Shown here piece by piece: positions 35,928-45,293 of a DNA stretch of 46,399 nt. The translations under genes and the position numbers were made by a program. The notes beneath the pieces are model-generated. The model was given only the letters and a program-made list of their open reading frames with translations. It was not told where the DNA came from and ran no database searches. This stretch comes from Bacteroidales bacterium. GTDB taxonomy: Bacteria > Bacteroidota > Bacteroidia > Bacteroidales > UBA932. Where the stretch lies: positions 1 to 46,399 of the forward strand of contig JAQWEK010000003.1 of the NCBI GenBank assembly GCA_028704975.1, in the 5' to 3' direction. The stretch's first letter is position 1. Each line of letters starts with the position of its first letter.

Positions 35928-38492
35928 TTAATCGTCATCGTCATCGGTGTATGTCAGGAAGGCCGAGCGTCTTATGGTTGGATAAGGTATCCAGTCTCCT
36001 TTTATTGCATGCCAAAGCATTTGGTTGAATTCAACATCCGGCACGGCGTCCTCTTTATTGAAATTATATTTTTCACACATGGCCTGCCACTTATCTTTTT
36101 TAACATTTTGTTCATCCAAATTTATGTTGGAAGGACGGTAGTGAAATGTAGTGGTATCTGCAACGGAAGAGAAGCATCTCCACATTGGGCGCGCGCTTGC
36201 ATCATGTTGAGTCATAGGTGGTAATCCAAGTATCAATTCCATTGTACGCAGAACGGAAGTAGTTGTGTAGGGGGTATGGTCTACAAATCCGCGCTTTACA
36301 AATCCTCCTGCAACATAGCAGGGACTTCTGTGGGCATCCACATGATCGGCACCGTTTTGCGCATCATCTTCAACTATAAAAACAACGCTCTCTTTCCAAA
36401 CGGGAGAGTGGCTCAAATGGTCTATCAACATCCCGACAGCCAAGTCATTATCAGCTACATACGCAAATGGTGTCCTCTTGCCGAGGGACATGCCGCCGGT
36501 ATGGTCATTGGGAAGTCTGACAATCATAAATTGAGGCAGTGTGTTTGCAACAACCAGCGAATCAAAATCGCGTTTCCATTCGCGCAATCTTACAGTGTCT
36601 TTAATTGACAGATTCCACGGCTCATACGATGTGCAGAAATGCCCGGCAAGAGAAGGCACCGACGGCTTAATCACACCTTTTTTTCTGGAGACGAATTCTC
36701 CGTAGGTACGGTATGAAACTTCCATCTTCTTGCACATGTCCCAAATAAATCCGCTCGTATTATTTCCCATTTCCTGACCCCCTTCTCCGGCGTAATAATC
36801 TCCCCTGCCGCTGTAATAAGTAGGCCATGTTTTTTCCAGAAAATCATTAGCGTAACCGCCTACAGTCCAGTTGTGTCCGTCGCAACTCACCTCTGCGTTA
36901 ACATAAAAATTATCCAGCAGCACAAACTCTTTTGCGATGGCATGATGATTAGGCGTTACTTTCTCCCCAAATAATACCAAACTGGAATCGCCGTTGCCCT
37001 CCTTTATATCCCCGAGAACCTGGTCATAAGTTCTGTTTTCTTGTATGATATAAAACACATGTTTTATTGGACTTGCATCTCCGACTTTTGAAGGAACCGG
37101 ATTCCCCGGACTGCTCTCTGAAGTCATGTCATTTGCTTGATTATAAGGAGTATTGGCAAATACTTGTTTTGAAAATTCTGCAAGTTTGTCGTCAATCGGC
37201 AAATCAATTTCTGAAAGCGCCCCAAGGAATAATCCTGCAATATACTCCACTCCCTGGGTCTTGTTTGCATCCCCGCTGTGATGTCCGAATTTTTCATTAA
37301 CATTAACCGGCTCAGGGCCATACGGGTTGGGAGCTGATTTTAATCCCTTTCCGTTTGTAACCCATAGCTTGCCTTGTGCGCATTTAACATTTGTGGGATA
37401 CCATCCGACCGGGATGAATCCCAGGCACTTACTTTCTCCCCTTTTAGAGATGTCAAAGACAGTCACGCAATTATTATCTGCATTTGCAATGAACAGTTTT
37501 CTCCCTTTTGGGGAAATGCACAATCCATTTGTTGTACTTCCCGATAGTGAATTCGGGAACAGTGCAGCATTCAAAAGTTCCTCAACTCTATTATTTTGCA
37601 AATCAATGACACTTACGCTGTTGTCATCCGCATTTGCAACAAAAAGCCTATTCCCGCTTTTATCTAGACACAACTCATTTGGGTGATTTCCAACATTATA
37701 GCTCTCTGTCCAATCTTTGTTTTTCAAATTCCATACTTTAACTTTTTTACTTCCCCAGCAAGATATGTAAGCATTCTCTTCATCTTTTGACAATACAATA
37801 TCATAACATTCGCTCCCGGCTGACATCTTGGATATCAGCTTTTTAGTGGCAATATCATAAACGTATATACTGTTGTCTCTCCTTGTAACTACCAGCAGCT
37901 TACCATATTTCTCTGATATAACCATTCCGGCCGGACTGATGTGATTTGGCCACGGTTTTCCCATTACAATACTGTCAGTTTGTTTTAGTCTGCCTTCCTG
38001 ACTGATAGAGTAAATTCTGATTTTATTCTCATTACCTCCCGATGCGTAGAGAGTTTTACTGTCGGGAGAAAAACAGAGACCATACCAACTCATATTGATT
38101 GTGACATTGTCACTCTCAGCTTCTTTCTTTGTGTTGAACAATTGCAGGCTCTGTCTTCCGTAACCGTTGTTTGTAACTGCAATCCATTTTTGGTCCGGAG
38201 ATACGGCCATATTTAAAGGCAAATCTCCCAGCCTGAATTGTTTTCCGGCCGGGGTGAGCTTCCAACCGTTTGGAAGTGTAACAGGTTCTGCTGTAAGTGA
38301 TACGCCGGAAGAATCCTTCTGTATATTTCCAAACTTAAGGGCTTTCTTTAGTTTGGTGTCTTGCTTTTCAAGCTTCTGTTCCTCTTTCTTGTTCTTTCTT
38401 TTATTTTGTGCAACCGCAGAATTTGAAAATGACGCCGGCAATAAAAAACAAATAACAGCCATGCATGTGAAAGATTTAAAGCATCCGTTCAT
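35928..38492 (-). CDS. YncE-like beta-propeller / alkaline phosphatase-like phosphoesterase fusion
   Basis: Repeated YVTN-type blades (NRLFVANADDNSVSVIDLQNNRVEELL, KLFIANADNNCVTVFDIS) followed by HVFYIIQENRTYDQVLGDIKEGNGDSSLV and VFIVEDDAQNGADHVDAHRSP. Confidence 0.9.
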   Translation of the reverse strand: MNGCFKSFTCMAVICFLLPASFSNSAVAQNKRKNKKEEQKLEKQDTKLKKALKFGNIQKDSSGVSLTAEPVTLPNGWKLTPAGKQFRLGDLPLNMAVSPDQKWIAVTNNGYGRQSLQLFNTKKEAESDNVTINMSWYGLCFSPDSKTLYASGGNENKIRIYSISQEGRLKQTDSIVMGKPWPNHISPAGMVISEKYGKLLVVTRRDNSIYVYDIATKKLISKMSAGSECYDIVLSKDEENAYISCWGSKKVKVWNLKNKDWTESYNVGNHPNELCLDKSGNRLFVANADDNSVSVIDLQNNRVEELLNAALFPNSLSGSTTNGLCISPKGRKLFIANADNNCVTVFDISKRGESKCLGFIPVGWYPTNVKCAQGKLWVTNGKGLKSAPNPYGPEPVNVNEKFGHHSGDANKTQGVEYIAGLFLGALSEIDLPIDDKLAEFSKQVFANTPYNQANDMTSESSPGNPVPSKVGDASPIKHVFYIIQENRTYDQVLGDIKEGNGDSSLVLFGEKVTPNHHAIAKEFVLLDNFYVNAEVSCDGHNWTVGGYANDFLEKTWPTYYSGRGDYYAGEGGQEMGNNTSGFIWDMCKKMEVSYRTYGEFVSRKKGVIKPSVPSLAGHFCTSYEPWNLSIKDTVRLREWKRDFDSLVVANTLPQFMIVRLPNDHTGGMSLGKRTPFAYVADNDLAVGMLIDHLSHSPVWKESVVFIVEDDAQNGADHVDAHRSPCYVAGGFVKRGFVDHTPYTTTSVLRTMELILGLPPMTQHDASARPMWRCFSSVADTTTFHYRPSNINLDEQNVKKDKWQAMCEKYNFNKEDAVPDVEFNQMLWHAIKGDWIPYPTIRRSAFLTYTDDDDD

Positions 38493-38670
38493 ATCTATTT
38501 AAACTTTTTACAAAGTTATAATTTTACCAATCAAAATAATGCCCAACAATTGTGCTCTGTAAACTGGTTTGTAATCAAAATTCCAAAATTCACTTTAATT
38601 GTTATTGTTTTATGTGATATTTTTGTAAATTGCATAACAAAATGTTGTAAAACTTTAAAAAATAGATATT

Positions 38671-40044
38671 ATGGAATTACCATTTGCGGAATCTTGGAAA
38701 ATAAAGATGATTGAGCCCATCAGAAAAAGTACCCTCGCAGAACGTGAGGAGTGGCTTAAAAAAGCTTACTATAACGTATTTCAATTAAAGGCTGAAGAAG
38801 TGTATATAGACTTGCTTACAGATTCAGGAACAGGCTCTATGAGCCAAGGCCAATGGGCTGCGCTTATGCTTGGAGATGAGAGTTATGCAGGCGCAACCTC
38901 TTTCTATAAGTTTGAGGCTGAAGTTCAGAAAATCACGGGTTTTAAATATGTGATACCAACTCATCAAGGCCGTGCTGCCGAGAATGTTTTATTCTCTTAC
39001 TTGGTAAAGCCTGGCAATGTGATTCCCGGCAACGCTCATTTTGATACTACCAAAGGTCACATAGAAAGCCGCAAAGCCAAAGCAATAGATGTTACTATAG
39101 ATGAAGCTAAAGATACGCAGCTGGAGATTCCTTTTAAGGGGAATGTCAGCATAGAAAAATTGGAAAAAGTTCTCTCTGAAAATAAGGGGAATGTGCCTTT
39201 TATGGTCTTGACAGTTACCAATAATACCGTTGGAGGTCAGCCTGTCAGCATGCAGAATATAAGGGAGACAAGCGCCGTGTGCAAAATGTACGGCGTTCCA
39301 ATTGTGATGGATTCCGCCAGGTTTGCGGAGAACGCTTACTTTATTAAGACACGTGAAAAAGGATATGAAAACAAGACTATTAAGGAGATTGCTCTGGAGA
39401 TGTTCTCTTATGTTGACGGTATGACAATGAGTGCTAAAAAAGATGCTATCGTGAATATGGGAGGCTTTATTGCTACTAATGATAAAGACTGGTATGAGGG
39501 GGCAAAAATGTTCTGCATCCCGTTTGAGGGATATATTACTTACGGAGGGTTGAACGGACGCGACCTGAACGCATTAGCCGTTGGCCTTGAGGAGAATACT
39601 GAGTTTGACATGCTTGATACAAGGATCCGTCAGGTAAAGCATCTTGCTGATAAATTGGACGAATACGGAATCCCTTATCAGCGTCCTGCCGGCGGTCATG
39701 CAATTTTTGTAGATGCGGATAAGGTTCTGATTAATGTTCCAAAAGAAGAATTCCCTGCTCAGACTCTAACTTGCGAGCTTTATCTTGAGGCGGGTGTAAG
39801 AGCCTGTGAGATAGGGTATATCTTGGCTGACAGAGACCCCGTTACAAGACAGAATCGTTTTGGAGGACTTGATCTTTTAAGGATGGCTATTCCAAGGAGA
39901 GTCTACACGGACAATCACATAGACGTTATTGCTGCTGCTCTTAAGAATGTTTATGACAGGAGAGATTCCATAACACGCGGTGTTGCGATAGAGTGGGAGG
40001 CTCCGATTATGCGTCACTTCACAGTTAAACTTAAACGCCTATAA
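38671..40044 (+). CDS. tnaA: Tryptophanase (favoured over tyrosine phenol-lyase)
   Basis: DLLTDSGTGSMSQGQWAALMLGDESYAG, PTHQGRAAENVLF, MSAKKDAIVNMGG (PLP Lys), C-terminal RHFTVKLKRL with the His found in E. coli TnaA (RHFTAKLKEV) instead of TPL Phe (RFFTARFDYI). Confidence 0.88.
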   Translation: MELPFAESWKIKMIEPIRKSTLAEREEWLKKAYYNVFQLKAEEVYIDLLTDSGTGSMSQGQWAALMLGDESYAGATSFYKFEAEVQKITGFKYVIPTHQGRAAENVLFSYLVKPGNVIPGNAHFDTTKGHIESRKAKAIDVTIDEAKDTQLEIPFKGNVSIEKLEKVLSENKGNVPFMVLTVTNNTVGGQPVSMQNIRETSAVCKMYGVPIVMDSARFAENAYFIKTREKGYENKTIKEIALEMFSYVDGMTMSAKKDAIVNMGGFIATNDKDWYEGAKMFCIPFEGYITYGGLNGRDLNALAVGLEENTEFDMLDTRIRQVKHLADKLDEYGIPYQRPAGGHAIFVDADKVLINVPKEEFPAQTLTCELYLEAGVRACEIGYILADRDPVTRQNRFGGLDLLRMAIPRRVYTDNHIDVIAAALKNVYDRRDSITRGVAIEWEAPIMRHFTVKLKRL

Positions 40045-40072
40045 TAATCATTAAGTGATGATTATAAGGTAT

Positions 40073-40108
40073 AAAAAATAACAGGCATTTTGCCTGTTAT
40101 TTTTTTTA
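40073..40108 (+). terminator. Rho-independent terminator after tnaA (perfect 15-bp stem, TTT loop)
   Basis: aaaaaataacaggca-ttt-tgcctgttatttttt. Confidence 0.93.
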
Positions 40109-40164
40109 TTTGCCCGCTCAACAACTTATCTGCAAAGTCATTTGAAAGCTTTCGCTCTGGCTTA

Positions 40165-40844
40165 TGTAGCCCTCCCCGAAAACTGGATGGTTGATAATTG
40201 GACAAAATGTTAACTTTAAAGTTTAAAGGGGAGTAATATGAAAAAGTCCAAACACAGTGAAAGTGCAATAATTAAAGCGGTAAAGGATCTGGAGGGAGGC
40301 ATTTCGTCGGAAATCATATGCAGGGAACATGGCATATCGAGAGGCACCCTATATCATTGGCGAGGTAAATACGGAGGGATGGAAGTGAGTCAGATCAAGC
40401 GTCTTAGAGAATTGGAGGAGGAGAACATGAAGTTGAAACAGATAGTGGCAGACTTGCCTTTGGATAAGCAGATGCTGCAGGATGTATTAAAAAAAGTTCT
40501 GACCACCACCAAGAAGAGAGATACGCTAGAGGACATTCATGTAAACAGAGGCATCCTACCCGGACGTATTCAAGTTGACAACGGACCGGAATTTATTTCT
40601 AAAGAGCTGGATCATTGGGCTTGGGAGAACAAGGTAACGTTGGATTTTTCCCGTCCCGGGAAACTGACAGACAATCCGTTTATAGAATCATTCAATGGAA
40701 GTTTCAGGGACGAGTGCTTAAGTACGAATTGGTTCTTATCTTTGCAGGGGAGAACCCCAAAGGAAGCAGAAAATGAATATATATTAGAGACGAAAAAGGC
40801 CGATTTTTCTAATAATGCGTGGTCCTAAAAATGGGGTGGGCTCA
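40165..40844 (+). mobile_element. IS3-family internal-deletion derivative (about 680 bp) with imperfect terminal inverted repeats
   Basis: Left end TGTAGCCCTCCCCGAAAACTGGA; right end reverse-complement TGAGCCCACCCCATTTTTAGGAC; no clear target duplication found. Confidence 0.75.
40238..40828 (+). CDS. In-frame fusion of IS3 OrfA (HTH + leucine zipper) to the C-terminal part of OrfB integrase core
   Basis: MKKSKHSESAIIKAVKDLEGGISSEIICREHGISRGTLYHWRGKYGG ... LRELEEENMKLKQIVADL ... IQVDNGPEFISKELDHWAWENKVTLDFSRPGKLTDNPFIESFNGSFRDECL; first catalytic Asp region absent. Confidence 0.85.
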   Translation: MKKSKHSESAIIKAVKDLEGGISSEIICREHGISRGTLYHWRGKYGGMEVSQIKRLRELEEENMKLKQIVADLPLDKQMLQDVLKKVLTTTKKRDTLEDIHVNRGILPGRIQVDNGPEFISKELDHWAWENKVTLDFSRPGKLTDNPFIESFNGSFRDECLSTNWFLSLQGRTPKEAENEYILETKKADFSNNAWS

Positions 40845-40853
40845 AAGCAGACG

Positions 40854-41456
40854 CTATTTAAAAATTTTCACGCGGTCATCAACGGGCTTGAATTCCTTTG
40901 CGCCTGGCTCTCCTGAAGGTGTGCCAAAAGGCATTTCTGCAACCAACTTCCATGTTTCAGGCAGATTCCATTCTCTTGCTACCTCCTTGTCTATAAGCGG
41001 GTTGTAGTGCTGAAGATTTGCTCCAAATCCCATGTCTTCCAACATTGTCCAAACTGTAAACTGGTGCATTGCGCAAGTTTGCTGAGACCAGATAGGGAAG
41101 TTATCTGCGTAGGCCGCAAACGCTTTTTGAAATCCCTCTACAACGGTCTGGTCTTCAAAGAACAACACGGTCCCGTAGCCTGATTCGAATGATCCGTTAA
41201 TTTTTGCTTCTGTGTTTTTGAATGCTTCCGCCGGAACAATTTTGCGCAAAATATCTTTGGTAATTTCCCAAAGTTTTTTGTGATGTTGGTGCAAAAGCAA
41301 TACAATTCTTGTTGACTGTGAATTGAATGCGCTTGGCACATTTTTAATCGCAAACTTTATAGTCTCTTCTATCTGTTTATCAGAAACAGGCGATTTGTCG
41401 CTGATTGCGTAATATGTACGTCTATTCAGCACTGCGCTTTTAAAACTATTCTCCAT
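40854..41456 (-). CDS. Nitroreductase family protein
   Basis: VLNRRTYYAISDKSPVSDKQIEETIKFAIKNVPSAFNSQSTRIVLLL; FGANLQHYNPLIDKEVAREWNLPETWKLVAEMPFGTP; start set at ATG 41456. Confidence 0.9.
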   Translation of the reverse strand: MENSFKSAVLNRRTYYAISDKSPVSDKQIEETIKFAIKNVPSAFNSQSTRIVLLLHQHHKKLWEITKDILRKIVPAEAFKNTEAKINGSFESGYGTVLFFEDQTVVEGFQKAFAAYADNFPIWSQQTCAMHQFTVWTMLEDMGFGANLQHYNPLIDKEVAREWNLPETWKLVAEMPFGTPSGEPGAKEFKPVDDRVKIFK

Positions 41457-41607
41457 TTTGTTTGTTTTTAATAATTCGAATTTACGATTTTTATTTGAAT
41501 TACCAAGGGTTTGGCACAATTTTGAAAAAATTGTCTGATATGCAGATGTTTACAGAGGCGCGCTAATCCCGTTTTTGTCGGGACGTTACTTTTGAACAAC
41601 CCGATTA

Positions 41608-42093
41608 TCAATCAGTTTTGCAAAGTTGTGCTACAATCGATGCACATATTTCTTTTATCAAATCTTGCGGACTAATTTTCACCTGCAACCCTCTGACGCC
41701 GGCACTTACGTAAATGTAAGGGAATTGCAGGCAACTGTCGTGAATAAAAGTGGGAAACATTTTTTTCATACAGATGGGTGAACATCCTCCGCGAATGTAG
41801 CCCGTTGTAGGCAGCAGTTCTTTTAATGGGATCAAATCGCAGCTCTTGTTGCCGGATACCTTTGCCGCCATTTTCAGATTCACTTCTTTATCACCCGGTA
41901 CAACGCAAACAAAATGCCCAGTGCGGTCTCCCTTGAGAACCAGCGTCTTAAAGACTCGATTGATATCCTCCCCAAGGCTATCCGCAACATGCTGCGCAGA
42001 GAGATTCTCCTCATCCAAATTATAAGGCACAAGCTCATACTTGATGCCGGCCTTGTCCAAAAGACGAGCTGCGTTTGTTTTATTGATTTTCAT
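41608..42093 (-). CDS. ybaK: YbaK/EbsC-type Cys-tRNA(Pro) deacylase
   Basis: [50 protein letters not shown]...[29 protein letters not shown]-type motif; start set at ATG 42093. Confidence 0.92.
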   Translation of the reverse strand: [161 protein letters not shown]

Positions 42094-42179
42094 TGAGTGC
42101 AAATTTACAAAATCCGGACTGCCGTTATTTGATTTTACAAAATCCGGCCTGACTGTATTAGCGGATCGTAATTTGTGGT

Positions 42180-43481
42180 CTATTTATAGGGATTTTCCCA
42201 GAACCGCACGCAATCCGTTGTTTCCTTTTCATTGCTGCCAGTCCTATTTGATTTGTAATTTTGCGGGCATAAATCCATGTATATGTGTTGTGCATATTCC
42301 TCAGGTGTGTATTGGTGCCCTTTTATGTAAGTCTCTGTGTTAAAGCCTGTATGGGAGATGCACTCAATGTGGTAAAGATTTTTAGACATATAGTTAAAGT
42401 ATGCTTCTTGTGATTCTTTTCTTCCGTTCCAGTTAGCGTCATCATTAAGCCTCACCGTACGTCCATCTTTAAACCTGTCACGTACTTCCTCTATTGAAAG
42501 CAGATTGAAATCTTCATCCATCATGAATGCCGCAAATGTCGGATCCATCCAGATCCATTTGTGCAATGTGTTGGAATATACAGAGTTAATTACGTGGCAA
42601 TCATTAATGTAAACCTTTGGAAAGCAAGTAACATATCTGGATTTGAATCCCATTGCCAGATAACATTCATTTAAAAGCATTGCCAATCCTCTGCAATTCA
42701 AGCCGTTTCCGCTTTTCTTGCAAGACTCCATCATGTCTATTGCGTTATAAGGAGACGGGTTTCCGTGCTGTCCGTCATGGCGTATTGTGTTGTGAACCCA
42801 ATACATAAGTTTCTCAATTTTGGAAATTTCATCTCCGTTGCCGGCAATGCTGTCCAAATTAAATTTCATCCTAACGCGTACAAGATTACTGTCATCCGGA
42901 TTGGCATAGGTAAAATGAAACTTTACACTGTCGGGAGCATAAGAGGCTGATTGCTGTAAAATATGCTGATAATCAGTCTTTTCTCTTAATACTGACATTG
43001 CATCCTTAAACTTTTTCTCTCCCCTCAAAGAGGCAAGATCCTCATCTTTCATTGCCCAGCTGTAAGACTCGGTGCCATATTTTGCGACGCTGTCAATTGC
43101 GGCAAGCGCAACCTGCATATTGCCAACTCTGGCGTTGTAGCAGGCTAGGTTATAATACATTCCGCTAAAGTCAAGTCCTTTTTCCTCCCGATAGTATTTT
43201 TTTATTCTTTCCGGCAGAGCATCGTACTTTGCATAAAAACCATTGTACTCTTTTGCAAGTATCTTATAATCACGGCTTTTAGATTTGTCTTGCGTATTAA
43301 CTGCGGTATTAAAATCTTTGATTACTTTATCAAAACCTTGCACAGCCAATGTGTCAATAGTCTGGTCTTTAACCGTTTGAGCCGTCTTATTTTGATTTTT
43401 GGAGTTCTGTGCGTTTGCCGTAAAAGGTAACATTAAAAGTATGACTGCTGTGGCACAACTTTGCAAAAATGTCTGTTTCAT
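42180..43481 (-). CDS. Secreted transglutaminase-like domain protein with N-terminal TPR-like region
   Basis: Signal peptide; Cys-His-Asp triad contexts NGLNCRGLAMLLNECYLAMGFKSRYVTC / NDCHVINSVYS / WIWMDPTFAAF. Confidence 0.8.
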   Translation of the reverse strand: MKQTFLQSCATAVILLMLPFTANAQNSKNQNKTAQTVKDQTIDTLAVQGFDKVIKDFNTAVNTQDKSKSRDYKILAKEYNGFYAKYDALPERIKKYYREEKGLDFSGMYYNLACYNARVGNMQVALAAIDSVAKYGTESYSWAMKDEDLASLRGEKKFKDAMSVLREKTDYQHILQQSASYAPDSVKFHFTYANPDDSNLVRVRMKFNLDSIAGNGDEISKIEKLMYWVHNTIRHDGQHGNPSPYNAIDMMESCKKSGNGLNCRGLAMLLNECYLAMGFKSRYVTCFPKVYINDCHVINSVYSNTLHKWIWMDPTFAAFMMDEDFNLLSIEEVRDRFKDGRTVRLNDDANWNGRKESQEAYFNYMSKNLYHIECISHTGFNTETYIKGHQYTPEEYAQHIYMDLCPQNYKSNRTGSNEKETTDCVRFWENPYK

Positions 43482-43516
43482 AATTGTTTACAGTTTATCG
43501 CTATTACAAAAAGAGG

Positions 43517-44062
43517 TTAGCGTATATTTACAACATCCCGATTATTAGTTGATTTTTCAAAATTATGGCACAGCAACTTTCTCTCCCATTTATAAGATTC
43601 ATTACTGTATTTTGAAGCTTCATCCATTGCTGCAAGAGCAATTTTCTGATTCCCGATTTTTGCGTTGTAGCATGCAAGGTTGTAGTAAAGTCCGTACAGA
43701 ATGTAGTCCCTGTCATCGCTATAGTATTTTTTTACATTTTCCGGCAGTGCCTGATACTCTGCAATCATTTTATTAAACTCTTTTGCAAGCCTTTGATAAT
43801 CGCGGTCATTTTCATTCATTAGTCTTGTTGTAAGCTTGTCAAACTTTTTAAGTTTTTTATCAAACTCCGTGCGGCATGCGCTGGAATTATTCTTATTATC
43901 AGTAAGTTGATAGTAAAAGTAATTGTTTTTTCCCGAGGTTGTATAATTTGTATAAGCGTTCTTAGATGTAAGATTTTTTGCATTTGCCTCGGACGGATTA
44001 ATTGTTGCAGGCACCATAACCGATGCTATTGCAATTGTGTAAATTAATGTACGTGTTTTCAT
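43517..44062 (-). CDS. Truncated paralog of the neighbouring transglutaminase-like protein (N-terminal region only)
   Basis: Aligns with 42180-43481 protein: DRDYQRLAKEFNKMIAEYQALPENVKKYYSDDRDYILYGLYYNLACYNAKIGNQKIALAAMDEASKYSNESYKW vs SRDYKILAKEYNGFYAKYDALPERIKKYYREEKGLDFSGMYYNLACYNARVGNMQVALAAIDSVAKYGTESYSW. Confidence 0.8.
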   Translation of the reverse strand: MKTRTLIYTIAIASVMVPATINPSEANAKNLTSKNAYTNYTTSGKNNYFYYQLTDNKNNSSACRTEFDKKLKKFDKLTTRLMNENDRDYQRLAKEFNKMIAEYQALPENVKKYYSDDRDYILYGLYYNLACYNAKIGNQKIALAAMDEASKYSNESYKWERKLLCHNFEKSTNNRDVVNIR

Positions 44063-44204
44063 ATCTGTAATATTTTTATTTTTAAAGTTTTGCTCAAATT
44101 TTTCCTCTCCGCCTCATTTTTTCTCTCTGCTTATTAGACGGACAAATAGATTTTTTGTTGCAAAACTTTCCGGAAATTTTTACAGCATGACTCTTACAAA
44201 CTTT

Positions 44205-45215
44205 TTATTTCATTGGAAATGAGTGTTTCTGCAGGAAATATTTGTGCATGCATTCCTTTTCATCACTTATTATGCGATAAAGTTTGGAGTTTTGTAGGAC
44301 TTCATAAATATCATACTTCTTGCCGTCTATCTTGATTATCCTGTATATCAGGCGAATTCCGTGGCTATAATCAACATACCAATTTACATGTTTGCTGTAT
44401 GACGGCTGGATATTTTTCCCGTTTTCCCTGCGCCATCCGTATATTGTCTCATACCTTGATGTTCCCTCGGGAGTATAATCTTTAGCTGCACATGAAGTTG
44501 AATCTCCGTCTTTTAATTCTCTGTAATAGTTGGTTTTACAAGATAATATTACATCTTTCTTTAGGCCGTTTATTATCTGCCCAAAGTGATAACACTTTAC
44601 TTTAAATAGTGCATTTATTGCATTGTTGCTGTCCTCAAAAACGTATGGCTGGCAGTTCCTGTCTTTTACCGGCCTAAACGGAAACGGTTCAATTGAACCC
44701 TCTGCGGCATCGGCAATTTTATCAACTAAGTAAGCGGTTGGCAAAGAGCAGTATAGAGAGTCTGCTATTTCAATTGCCGCTTGCGGCGTCATTGGCATTC
44801 TTATAAAATCTTCATTTGTCCCGATAGTTAAATAATCCGGAAGTACCTGGATTTCAACACTGTGCTTGCGGCGCAGAATAGGAATGCTGTCAACAATATC
44901 TGTCGTGAAAATTATTTTTTTGAAATACTTCATGGAATCCGGTACGTTCCCCTCCAATATTTGCTTGACAATAAGGGAATCTCTGCGACGTATTCCGACA
45001 GGATTAATTGAAATATATTCCCCGCGCATGTTGTAAAAACCGACTGTGTCAAGAGATCTGATAAATGTCCTGCCTGTCTGTATATTGCTTGTATCGTGCG
45101 ATTTGCTAATTGTTTGATAGTAGGGGACGGGAACTCTTTGCTGACCAAGAATTTTTTTAGCCGGCACACATAAGATTAGTGCAATAAAAACCGTTGCTTG
45201 ATATATCGTTTTCAT
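44205..45215 (-). CDS. Secreted hypothetical protein
   Basis: 336-aa ORF with N-terminal signal sequence; no family confidently recognised; conserved-looking segment IGTNEDFIRMPMTPQAAIEIADSLYCSLPTAYLVDKI. Confidence 0.7.
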   Translation of the reverse strand: MKTIYQATVFIALILCVPAKKILGQQRVPVPYYQTISKSHDTSNIQTGRTFIRSLDTVGFYNMRGEYISINPVGIRRRDSLIVKQILEGNVPDSMKYFKKIIFTTDIVDSIPILRRKHSVEIQVLPDYLTIGTNEDFIRMPMTPQAAIEIADSLYCSLPTAYLVDKIADAAEGSIEPFPFRPVKDRNCQPYVFEDSNNAINALFKVKCYHFGQIINGLKKDVILSCKTNYYRELKDGDSTSCAAKDYTPEGTSRYETIYGWRRENGKNIQPSYSKHVNWYVDYSHGIRLIYRIIKIDGKKYDIYEVLQNSKLYRIISDEKECMHKYFLQKHSFPMK

Positions 45216-45293
45216 TATTGGCGCAAGTTCGTAATTTTTAATTATAATATGATTGATAAATGCGTTAAATTTGAAGCTACAAAATCTATAACT

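Noticed and set aside
38600-38670. Possible TnaC-like leader peptide upstream of tnaA
   Set aside because: The short leader contains only ATG TTG TAA and no Trp-containing ORF; no evidence for tnaC-type attenuation.
40162-40847. 3-bp target-site duplication flanking the IS3 derivative
   Set aside because: Flanks (tta / aag) do not match under the most likely end assignment, so no duplication is claimed.
41565-41583. Hairpin tcccg-tttttg-tcggga as a terminator of ybaK
   Set aside because: Only a 5-bp stem and no T-run on the relevant strand; may simply include one of the TGTCGGGA sites.
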